Assembly (NCBI RefSeq): GCF_029784135.1
Contig: NC_073745.1
Span: 80,911,569-80,975,568, forward strand
Length of the DNA: 64,000 nucleotides
Source of the DNA: Toxorhynchites rutilus septentrionalis
Taxonomy: Eukaryota; Arthropoda; Insecta; Diptera; Culicidae
Direction: 5' to 3'
The position numbers and the translations under genes are program-made. Position 1 is the first letter of the stretch, and every line of letters starts with the position of its first letter. Below, one piece after another: positions 43,073 to 51,905 of the stretch. The notes below the pieces were generated by a model. The model saw only the letters and a list, made by a program, of their open reading frames with translations, made no database searches and was not told the DNA's origin.

Positions 43073-43264
43073 TTCACTCATGAGACGCGACACGGAACTA
43101 GGACACAACACTTACACTCCTTACAAACATTAAAAGGGTTAAATTTACCCTTTTCGTCGACCGGTTTCGGGCTCGATGTTGCCCATCTACTGGAAGGTGT
43201 CCGACAGTGTTTGTAAGGATTGTTAGTGTTGTGTCCTAGTTCCGTGTCGCGTCTCGTGAGTGAA
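43073..43264. mobile_element. 192 bp MITE with about 57 bp inverted repeats, TA-flanked
   Basis: The left end is TTCACTCATGAGACGCG followed by ACACGGAACTAGGACAC. The right end is the same inverted, ending GAGTGAA. Both are flanked by TA. The core holds ACCCTTTTCGTCGACCGG and CGATGTTGCCCATC. There is no frame. The TA target suggests mobilisation by a Tc1/mariner-type transposase (inference). Confidence 0.88.
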
Positions 43265-43429
43265 TAATTTGATCTGGAATTTGAAAAATTTAATGATAAA
43301 ATTTCCAAAAATATTACTTCTTTACCTTAATGTACTTTCGTTGTAGAGAACAGAGCAATTACATCTAAGAATGTTTGATTGTTTGTTTTTTTTCACGGTT
43401 TCATTCACTTAAGAACATTGGGTGTGCAA

Positions 43430-43850
43430 ACTTAATTCGTTCCGTTTCCACAAGATGGGGTGCTATAAATAGTCGACGGTGACAGATGATTTTTGTTGAA
43501 TCGTGTGTCGACATCTTTCAACCAAATATTGTCCACAAGTCTTTGAGTTTTGTACAACTCGCTAGCAACTTGCGGGATGTTTTAATTTTCTGTTTCCATT
43601 GGAAGAAAAATTGATATATGGTAGCTTGCATAAATTTTGTAGGGAATGGTTTGGACGATTTAAAAGTGATGATTTTGGTGTTATAGTCAAAAAGTATCCG
43701 GATCCGTTGATCCGTTTAAAGCGAGTTTTTGCATGAAAACGTCCAGATTATGCGGCCAGACACGAGTCGATAATATTCCATGATGACAACGCTCCTCACG
43801 GGGGTAACACCGGCACCCTCAATTTGTCAATAAATATACTTGACACCAGC
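43430..43850 (+). pseudogene. Mariner-family relic
   Basis: It starts TGGGTGTGCAAACTTAATTCGTTCC, an end style seen in mariner-like elements. At 43735-43800 the plus frame reads RPDYAARHESIIFHDDNA, matching the mariner block that holds the second catalytic Asp. The rest of the transposase is unrecognisable and the right end was not found. Confidence 0.55.
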
Positions 43851-44063
43851 TGAACCAGTTTGAATCTGGCAACCACCAAATAAAAGGTATTGTAATTCTA
43901 GATGCCGCTATCGAATAAGGCTCGAATCGCTCAACTGATTCCGGAGATATGGTCGGAACAAGCTCCGGTGAACATGGAATACGGAAAAGGAATGAATTTG
44001 ATTGGAAATCTATTATGTGGCACCTCAAACTACACCACAATTCAATTACTAGTTCGATGGAAT

Positions 44064-44245
44064 CTAGGTCCTAGTTTCGAGCTTAGCACCATTCCCCAAA
44101 CGTGATCCTGTAATGTAGATCAGGCGATTCAAAGTCTTGGAAGCATGTTTGACAGAAACTCCACCAACGGTAGCCTCTTCTGCAAGGGTGAGGTTCTCCT
44201 GGGACCCACTCTCACAATTCAATTTCCTTGGAAGCTGCGAGGCAC
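44064..44245 (-). CDS. Possible orphan terminal exon
   Basis: On the minus strand, a good acceptor (CCATCTGTTTCAG|GTGCC) opens about 60 codons ending at TAG (44064). The peptide is polar and low in repeats (for example EEATVGGVSVKHASKTLN), unlike the chance frames nearby. I do not recognise it and found no upstream exon. It could be a host terminal exon, a processed relic or chance. Confidence 0.3.
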
Positions 44246-44479
44246 CTGAAACAGATGGAAAATATGTCCCAATAACCTTCAATTAACTGACAATCATGTC
44301 CGGCTCACTCCACTCAAAGGGTGGCGGTCTTACCCTAACAGCATACGTTTTTTAAGGAGATTATTTCTATTATATTAATGCTTTAACGTAACTCAACTCG
44401 AATTCCAGTGATAGTTAACAATCCTGGGGACAAACTGCAAAACCACGGAAAAGGATTTTAAACCTCGTTCAAAAATAAA

Positions 44480-44830
44480 ACGGTGCTAGATGGGGGCTGT
44501 GAACGTTGATAATTCTGATGAAATGGTCTCGCATCTTCAATCTGCACATTCTTTCATTGATCGACCACCACCCGTTTCTGTATCCCCCCCTCACGATGAA
44601 AGCTGTACCCAGCTCGTGTCTGCTGCCGCAGCTCTGGTAGATGGTATACCCTCCTTAAAACGATCGCACCATCGTATCTTTCCCGCACACTTCCAGCGCT
44701 ACGATGTTGAAATTGCGGTTTCTCAATATTTCCTGAAGAATTCGGGTACTCGCAAGAAAGTTGAGAGACTTGTGCCATGTTCCGAGTTCCCAATGTTCTT
44801 TGCGTGGGTCGAGTCCGAATGTCTTGTCTG
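44480..44830 (-). pseudogene. RTE-like LINE endonuclease remnant
   Basis: Minus-strand frames read RNRNFNIVALEV (for the usual DIVALQE), then GGYTIYQSC, HELGTAFIVRGD and, after another shift, MKECA / ISSELSTFTAPI (for NERMC...INVHCP). This is the APE-type endonuclease order of RTE-like LINEs. It lies upstream (minus) of the RT remnant at 41576-42505, so both may be pieces of one element split by later insertions. Confidence 0.6.
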
Positions 44831-44905
44831 GATTTCTTTGTGAATTATTCTGTCCGTTTCATTTTTACGGATGGCGTGCACAGCTTTTTCTAGAGTCCCC
44901 ATATA

Positions 44906-46208
44906 CAGGGTTTTCCATTTCGGGCTTCCGAAAGTATACAGCCCTGCGCTGAAAACCGTTTGACATAGCTGTCAACCAAAGCGTCATATCGTTAGTTGAA
45001 TGTCTGCCATTTTACAATATGGATCGTTTTAGCATCGCACAACGTGTTAATTTTGTTAAATTATACTATAAAAATGATGAAAAACCGGCAAATGTTTTTC
45101 GAGCATTACGGACGGATTTTGGTCGTCATGGACGGCCTACAGAGCACACAATCGCTAATGTAGTGCGTAAATTCGAACAAACTGGATCCGTAGCGGATAT
45201 TGTGAAACCTATGCATCATCGTAATGTTCGTTCGGCCGAAGATATTGCTGCTGTTGCTGCCAGTGTGGAGGATGACCCGAATGTTTCGATTCCACGGCGT
45301 GCTCAGCAATTGGGCTTGTCAAACACATCATTGTGGCGAATTTTGCATTTGAACTTGCACCTAAATCCATATAAAGTCCAACTGGTACAAAAATTAGAGC
45401 GTGGTGACCATGGAATGCGTCGGGCATACGTCGATTGGGTGAACGAACAACAGCAGCAAAATGCTGAATTTTCGCATCAAATTTTCTTCAGCGATGAGGC
45501 ACATTTCGAGCTCGGTGGCTATGTGAACACCCAAAATTTCCGTATATGGGGCTCAGAAAACCCACACGTGATTGTTGAGAGGCCATTGCATCCGCCAAAA
45601 GTCACTGTTTGGTGCGCATTATGGTCAGGTGGAGTCGTCGGGTCGTATTTCTTTGAAAATGAGGACGGCGAGACGGTAATTGTGAATGGTGAGAGCTATG
45701 GCCGCATGTTAACCGATATTTTTTGCCACAAATTGAAGATATTGATACGGATGACATGTGGTTTCAGCAGGACAGCGCCACGTGCCACACAACACGACCG
45801 AACATGGCCATATTGCGAACGAAATTTGAGGGACGCACAATTTCGCGTTTTGGTGATGCCAATTGGCCGTCCAGATCATGCTATTTGAACCCGCTAGACT
45901 TTTTTTTGTGGGGTTATGCGAAAGACCGTGTCTATGCCAACTCTCCGCAAACTCTTGAACCTTTGAAAGACAAAATTCGTGAAGTTATGACCGAGATACC
46001 GCCCCATATATGCCGAAAAGTCATCGAAAATTATCTGTTCCGGATCAAGGTGTGCGAGGAAGCCCTAGGTGGACATTTGAATGATGTTGTATTTCACACA
46101 TAATGGCATAAACCAAACTTTAATTTGAAATAAAAGTTTCATCGAAATTCGAATTCTAAGCGTGTTTTATTTCAATTTACTTTCAGAATTTAAAGTTGGA
46201 AAACCCTG
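44906..46208 (+). mobile_element. DD41D rosa-like transposon
   Basis: A 1,303 bp element flanked by TA, with short inverted ends (CAGGGTTTTCCA left, the same inverted right). The transposase spans almost the whole element. The DD41D spacing defines the rosa group of the IS630-Tc1-mariner superfamily. Confidence 0.9.
45019..46103 (+). pseudogene. Rosa-like (DD41D) transposase, one frameshift
   Basis: The N-terminus (VNFVKLYY...NVFRALRTDFG) is the helix-turn-helix seen in arthropod DD41D transposases. Then come SLWRILHLNLHLNPYKVQ and FFSDEAHF (first Asp, residue 159). The frame is lost at a T-run at 45718-45723, where one T appears to be missing. It resumes in the frame of 45723-46103 with DDMWFQQDSATCH (second Asp) and NPLDFFLWG (third Asp), with 41 residues between the second and third. 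The usual CDL before the third Asp is CYL here. Apart from the one-base shift the reading is intact; it is likely inactive but recently so. Confidence 0.9.
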
Positions 46209-46210
46209 TA

Positions 46211-46870
46211 CATGCATATACATATACATGCAACATGTAACATATACCCGAATGACAATGATATGATGGTGTAGGCACAATTGACATGCTGTATTGAACT
46301 TCAGGGCCCTAAGATCATGAAAAAATGAGCATGGGTTATGGGATATTTCGAAAATTAAGCAGGCAACATTTTAACCATTTCACTACGAAAGGCGTATATA
46401 TACGCTTTCGCCAGTCTTTCACTTCTTCACAATAGTATGTAACAAACATAACATTCGTCAAGAAAGTAGATACGAATGCAAAGAATGTGATGTATGTTTA
46501 TGCGTTGACCCATGTTTTAGAATACAGAAAGTAACCATTAAATTGTTTCTTTAATTGATATAATCGACAAAATCTCTAAGTTGAGTTCAATGATATGCCT
46601 AAAAATCTATTTAAAATAAATAATAATTGAATATTTTTATTTTATTTGTAATTATTAATTTCAAATCCTAAGAATGGTATCAAAGTCCGGGTTCTACTTT
46701 ACTCACTAGTCACTGGTCTGGCGCAATACCCGTAGATGGATTTCTCCGAGACTGGGCCGCAGTGAAAAGGTTAACATAAAAAATATGAAGCATAAATGGC
46801 ATGACTATGTGAAAAGAATTTACAAAAAAAATTGTACTTACCTGTTTACCACCGCAGCACAATGTTTATC
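46211..46870. other. AT-rich spacer
   Basis: No gene recognised. Contains CATATACATATACATGCAACATG simple sequence at about 46215. Confidence 0.4.
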
Positions 46871-47253
46871 ATAAATTTATTATTTCGTAATGAAATTTAT
46901 TCTGAGATCACTGGAATGGAAGCGAAGTCCCCATTTAACGAGGATAGGGAACCGAGGCGGCATCAAACCGCCGAGGTGACGCAATCCGAGTCGGCCGCCG
47001 ACCCGCCGTCGGAAGCGGCGACCTCTCGCAAATAAACCTGTGTTGCACCGATTGCCCGGTTTGTTTGAAACATAGGAAACGATCCTTCAGTTAGGTCGGC
47101 ATACGTTTACCTGGTACATTATGGTCGGCGGCTAACTCAGATTGCATCACCTTGTCGGCTTGAGGCCGCCTCGGTTCCTCATCTTCGTTAGATGAGGACT
47201 TCGCATGCGGACAGTGATTTCAGAATAAATTTTATTACGAAGAAATAAATTCA
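46871..47253. repeat. Foldback element with GC-rich arms
   Basis: The inverted arms are about 150 bp. The outer AT part (ATTTCGTAATGAAATTTATTCTG against CAGAATAAATTTTATTACGAAG) is followed by a GC-rich inner part (GAACCGAGGCGGC against GCCGCCTCGGTTC, and GCCGCCGAC against GTCGGCGGC). The loop is about 47010-47120. The 67-codon frame at 46832-47035 runs through the left arm and is not taken as a gene. Confidence 0.7.
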
Positions 47254-47580
47254 CAATAAAAATTGCACTTCAGTGACGTGATACGTATGTACCAACATTG
47301 TCAGCTTTCTTTTAAGTGAACGGGCTGCGTCAGCCATATGAATACATAAACTTCATAATACGTTATAAAAACTGCATTCTCTCACTTTTTATTATTTTAA
47401 AAAGGATTTTAGCCAACACCGCTGTTTTGTTCAAATTACACTACCCACGAAATATACGAACTAACTTTTCGGATGGAAATGAACGTAGAAGACAAATATG
47501 ATCTCTCATCAAAAATCAGAATTAAATGTACAAATACTTCCTCATAATAACATTTGCGTATTATTCGAATATATCTCTTT
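47254..47580. other. AT-rich spacer
   Basis: Nothing recognised. Confidence 0.4.
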
Positions 47581-47813
47581 TTCGGGTAAGTTTCGCATTC
47601 GGGTAGATGTTAAATTCGGATAATTGTTTAATTCGGGTAACTGTCGCATTCGGGTAACTTTAACATTCGGGTAATTATTGCATTCGGGTAAATGTCGCAT
47701 TCTGATAAGTGTCAATTCGGGTAGATATTACATTCGGGTAGCTGTAACATTCGGATATCTGTTACATTCGGGTGAATGTCTTTCGGGTGAGTGGGTTTCG
47801 GGTAAATGTGACA
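47581..47813 (+). repeat. Minisatellite, unit about 18 bp (CATTCGGGTAANTGTNG)
   Basis: About 13 imperfect copies of a TTCGGGTA-containing unit, with spacing of 15-20 bp. Some copies carry TTCGGATA. Confidence 0.88.
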
Positions 47814-47878
47814 TAATCCTATTTTATGCCTGCATGTACGCGGAGTCCAGTCGTATACCAACCGGTCTCGAGAACATG

Positions 47879-48042
47879 TAAACTATAAAAACAAATATAC
47901 AATCAATAATTACGAGAACAAAATTCGTTTTTTTGTGCAAGTTTGGTATTTTCCAAAAATATATCTAATTGGATTTAATTTGATATGTCGATCATCTGAA
48001 TCGGTCCAGCAGTTCGAGAGATATGAACTTTTGAAATAAGTT
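47879..48042 (-). repeat. Fragment of the 30245-31636 foldback family
   Basis: CAATCAATAATTACGAGAACAAAAT, then TTTAATTTGATATGTCGATCATCTGAATCGGTCCAG, matching 30985-31110. Confidence 0.75.
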
Positions 48043-48049
48043 GATGGGT

Positions 48050-48836
48050 CTGGGCCTAAGGGCACGGACGGGATCTTGACATAGGACTGTGATTGTGTGT
48101 AGTAATTGCATTTGGATTGAGTTTTTTCATTGTTCAAAATATGTATTTTTTTTCTCATTTGATACATCAAATGGAAGCCCTGAAAAAAAAAACCGTTTGC
48201 TATATGATCTTGTATACTTTAAACGGGTGAGATGAGATAACGTGGTAGAAACCGGAACCACATTCTGTCAAAAATGTACATAAAAATACCATTAAAGCCA
48301 TTACCACCCTTTTCTTCTGTTTATTGAATTATGCGAAAGAAGACAAAGCGTATCATTTTTAAACATAAGTCTAAATAGATAAGATCTACATAAACGTAAG
48401 CCTAAGTCAAATAAATCTATGACTACAGAAATATATTACATATAAAATAGCATTTTCTCCTTCGGGTTTCTTAGGAAAACATATATGGGGAGCATAATAT
48501 TAAGATCGCATTATACGCATCAACTCAAATTGTGAGCTAACGCCCGAATTTAGGCAAAAAGATTGCTCGTTGCGTTGGAGAGGAAAGCAAGTGGATAGTG
48601 CAATCGAAAGAAAACATACCCATTGTAATCGTCAAATTGTTCACTTTTTTACTATATCCACTGTTCATGTTTTAAGCACCAAACATCTTGCATAAATTTC
48701 CTGTCTCATGGTATATAACACAACATATGTCGTAAAAACGGTTTTGAGTAATATGCGTTTGAAAACTCTTAATGAATCGTTACATTTTTCGTAGAGTGAC
48801 CCCCCTATACAGAAATCAAAGACATAGTCCTATGTC
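48050..48836 (+). mobile_element. Hairpin-ended element E4, diverged
   Basis: The left motif is TTGACATAGGACTGTG (48076). The right end is AGACATAGTCCTATGTC followed by AAAA. The left motif and the inverted right end share CATAGGACT instead of CGTAGGACT. The right palindrome remains paired because both stem halves changed (CATAG/CTATG). The interior is unlike the other members and non-coding. The outer left limit is approximate. Confidence 0.6.
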
Positions 48837-49073
48837 AAAAGTCATCTTCAATTTTGAAGTCAAAGCACTCTAAAATGGAAATAGGTATCCTAATGAAAAA
48901 GACGGGTGGGTAATGTCGGGGACATAACCGGAGTGACGTAGGACTATACAAAGGGGACAGCTTTTGTTAAATATATATTTTAAATATATTGTTTTATTTT
49001 CTTCTCCTACGTGAATACCTACCTATCTGAAAAATGGATTAGTTTACTGTTTACTCTTTATGAATATGTTGAT

Positions 49074-49089
49074 GGTTCTGAAAAGAACC
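49074..49089 (-). terminator. Perfect histone 3' stem-loop after H2A unit 1 of E5
   Basis: On the minus strand, GGTTCTTTTCAGAACC: a 6 bp stem and the loop TTTC, preceded by CACCAAA and followed by ATCAAC. This is the classical replication-dependent histone mRNA 3' signal. Confidence 0.8.
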
Positions 49090-49194
49090 TTTGGTGTTGT
49101 GTTTTTGTTATCACTCGATATTCCCATCTTGTTCGGTTAAACCTTCCTGTTTAGCTATTGCGTTTGCCACTCGCCACAGCTTTCACAGTTGAAA

Positions 49195-49562
49195 AATTTC
49201 TTCCCATCCAGCTTGTGACATGTTGTTCAGTAAATTACATTTAATGCGACGTGCCGGAGAAACACTTTGCCACTCACTGAAACTAATTGTTGCCTTGAAG
49301 AGCGCCGAACCGAAGCTGCTCTGTTCTTGATGCGGGTTTTCTGATTGTCGTGAGCAGCTTTGCAAGCCAACTCGAGCACTCCGAAGGCCAAAACTCTATA
49401 ATCGCTGTTAGGTATACTGGTGCTTCGGCACCAATCCGTTCGGCCTAGTTACCCTTGCGGAGCAATCAGTGAATGCGACCAACAGGGAACTGGAGACCTG
49501 CACGGTTCGAGTGAGACTTTGCCTTTCCCTTAACTTGTCCTCCTTTATTACGTCCACGATGC
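49195..49562 (-). pseudogene. Histone H2A pseudogene, unit 1 of E5
   Basis: Minus-strand reading [14 protein letters not shown], stop, LLRKGN, stop, AERIGAEAPVY, then a frameshift to the VLELA...KTRI region and an eroded C-terminal tail. The two nonsense codons sit at the same places as in 8030-8410. QFPVGRIH is intact here where E1 has QFSVGRIH. No functional product is expected. Confidence 0.82.
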
Positions 49563-49795
49563 CGATGCCGTACAACCACACGGGTTTACGGTTTGAAAGA
49601 AAATAAGATATTTTTTTGGGGTCCGCGTGTTTTATACTCTAGCGGTACACACTCACAGGATAGAGACAAATTGGAAGACTTAGCCAGAGGGGCGAGTCCA
49701 TCGATACGAACGAATGAGCGTTAAAAGGGAGCGATGGCAAAAAATGCATTCATTACAATTTGTTCGCTCGTTGGATTCACATGCAGGCTAAAAAG

Positions 49796-49811
49796 GGTCC
49801 TTTTCAGGATC
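49796..49811 (+). terminator. Plus-strand histone-type stem-loop in E5
   Basis: GGTCCTTTTCAGGATC, the same as 8640-8655. Confidence 0.5.
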
Positions 49812-50035
49812 ACAAAATTATCTTCAATCTAAAGAGTTTATTGTTTTGTTATCACTCGATATCCCCATCTTGTTCGGCTAAACCTTCCTGTTTAGCGATT
49901 TGTTGCCACTCGCCACAGCTTTCACAGTTGCAAAATTTCTTCCCATCCAGCTTTGTGACATGTTGTACAGTAAATTATATTTAATGCGACGTGCCGAAGC
50001 ACCACTCAGTGTCGCATTGGAGGCGATTTTAACCT
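49812..50035 (-). repeat. Partial H2A downstream unit in E5
   Basis: Counterpart of 8656-8880. Confidence 0.65.
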
Positions 50036-50403
50036 GTAATTCAACATTTGCGATGACAGTGGTACAGTGTCGACTTTCAATGTGGGGTCATAATTTGGAT
50101 CTCTATGTTTACAAAAATGTCCAACTAAATAAGTCGCATTACATGTCCGTCCAATTAGCTAAATGTCGAACAAATTGTAAATTACTGTACTTTCAATCTG
50201 GAAACAATTTAAGAATTGGTGAAAATTGAATAATCAGGAAAGTCCCCAACTATCAATAAGCTCAGAACAACTGCCAAATTCACATACTCATCAGATCATG
50301 GCAAACAAATTATGGAAAAATCAATTTGTGTTTTATTATTATTATTGGATGTTTTAGAAAGCATTGAACTGTATTTCCTAAACTCTTTTTTGGAAGGTTT
50401 AAT

Positions 50404-50419
50404 GGCCCTGAAAAGCGCC
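50404..50419 (-). terminator. Histone 3' stem-loop after H2A unit 2 of E5
   Basis: On the minus strand, GGCGCTTTTCAGGGCC, identical to 9252-9267. Confidence 0.65.
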
Positions 50420-50618
50420 TTGTTTTATGGAATGGTTTCAATTTAGAAAACTTAGTACTCGTGGTTTTGAAAAAAAACCATTTCGAACGCCCTCGATGCC
50501 GCCTTGTTCTGGATTTGCCACCAAAGCAGTTTGTATAAAGAACAAACTTTTTTCTTCTGCTACCTGATGCCGTTTTGCGATTGCGTTTGCCACTCGCCAC
50601 TCGCTGCAACTGCCTGTT

Positions 50619-50865
50619 GTCTTGATGTCCACCGAACCGAATGTGTTCTGTTCCGAATGCGGGTTTTCTTATCGTCGCGAGCAGCTTTGCCAGCTAACTC
50701 GATCACTTCGGCGGCCGAAACTATATAACGCCGGCTAGGTGGACTGGTGCACGGGTACTAACGCGCTCGGCCTAGCTACACCCTTGCGGGGAACTCCAGA
50801 TCAACACGGTTCGAGCGGGATTTTGCCTTTCCCTTCACTTTTCCTCCTTTACCATGTCCAGACAT
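50619..50865 (-). pseudogene. Histone H2A pseudogene, unit 2 of E5
   Basis: The ATG at 50865 (minus) opens MSGHGKGGKVKGKAKSRS. The frame breaks soon after and similarity returns at AAEVIELAGKAARDDKKTRI. Compared with 9470-9693 it retains KKTRI, while E1 has KKNRI, and it has an extra 20 bp (CACCGAACCGAATGTG region). Confidence 0.75.
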
Positions 50866-50943
50866 GGCTGCTTGGGTTGGTTTGTTGATGTGTTGTGATG
50901 CGAACCGATGTGGTGTACGGTTTGAATGAGAATGATCGTTACG

Positions 50944-51373
50944 GAAGGAAAGAAGGTCTTGTATTATAGAGACTTTAAACTTTTGCAGTTCATTCGTCTC
51001 TAGCCTTGAGAAAGGCCCTTTGAAAACTCTACTCTACTTTTACTCCAGCGCTACCACCTCCACCCTCTTGCCTTGAGAAAGGCACTCGATCCCTCGCCGT
51101 CCAGCTCGTCCAGCAACGATGTTGTCCAGTCTGTGTCCACACAAAGAATGATCGTTACGGAAGGAAGGAAGGTCTTGTATTATAGAGACTTTAAACTTTT
51201 GCAGTTCATTCGTCTCTAGCCTTGAGAAAGGCCCTTTGAAAACTCTACTCTACTTTTACTCCAGCGCTACCACCTCCGCCCTCTTGCCTTGAGAAAGGCA
51301 CTCGATCCCTCGCCGTCCAGCTCGTCCAGCAACGATGTTGTCCAGTCGGTGTCCACACAAAGAATGATCGTTA
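50944..51373 (+). repeat. Two 216 bp tandem units inserted in E5
   Basis: Each unit runs AAGGAARGAAGGTCTTG, TTATAGAGACTTTAAAC, CGTCTCTAGCCTTGAGAAAGGC, GCCGTCCAGCTCGTCCAGC, ACACAAAGAATGATCGTTACGG. E1 has no copy at the same site. A related copy lies at about 58345-58560 in E6. On the minus strand the frame LDELDGEGSSAFLKA is kept in the E5 units, but no known family fits. Confidence 0.8.
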
Positions 51374-51859
51374 CGGCAGCGGAGCGGGGATTTTTAAGCT
51401 GACTGGCTGGCTCGAGAATTACGCATGTGTGAGACTGCGACCAATGTTTCGTTAATTTTTTTCTTTTTCCTTTCCAATCGTGCTTCATTCTATTTCGCTG
51501 CTGCTCTGGTTGCCCGTTTTGGTCGGTACGATTTGAGGAGCACAAAATGGAACAATCAAAAATGGGCACATAGGGCATTTTGACAATGCTTGATATTTCA
51601 CAATTATTCAATTATTTATCTCATGAAAAATGAAATGTTATTTGTTATGATAGATGCGTAGATATATTTCCTATCAATTGATGCAAAAACCTTTGCGATC
51701 TACTGAGAAATGCTCGAGTTATAAGCGTTCCAAATCTTGCATTTTTTCCTACTTGTTCAGTGTCTAGATTTCCATTTCACCCCCTATATCTTCCGGTTAG
51801 ACGTAGTCCTACGTCAAAAAAATATATATCGGTGTAATATTTAGCGATAAGCAATAAAA

Positions 51860-51905
51860 GTGTTAAATCTGAGAAACCACTATATTGGTTTGGCATGTAA
51901 TGGTT
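51860..51905 (-). repeat. End fragment of the 30245-31636 foldback family
   Basis: GAGAAACCACTATATTGGTTTGGCATGTAATG matches the right terminal repeat of that element. Confidence 0.6.

Larger units (their letters stand above)
48901..51815 (+). mobile_element. Hairpin-ended element E5, second histone H2A carrier
   Basis: It has the same ends and cargo order as E1 (7741-10211) with small differences. It begins 64 bp after E4. It has an extra block of two 216 bp tandem units (50944-51373) that is absent from E1. Histone stem-loop 1 is intact here, so this copy shows the ancestral state more clearly. It ends CCGGTTAGACGTAGTCCTACGTC followed by seven A's. Confidence 0.78.

Noticed and set aside
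46832..47035. Polar 67-codon frame
   Set aside because: Runs through the left arm of a foldback repeat; codon pattern follows the GC-rich arm and no family matches.
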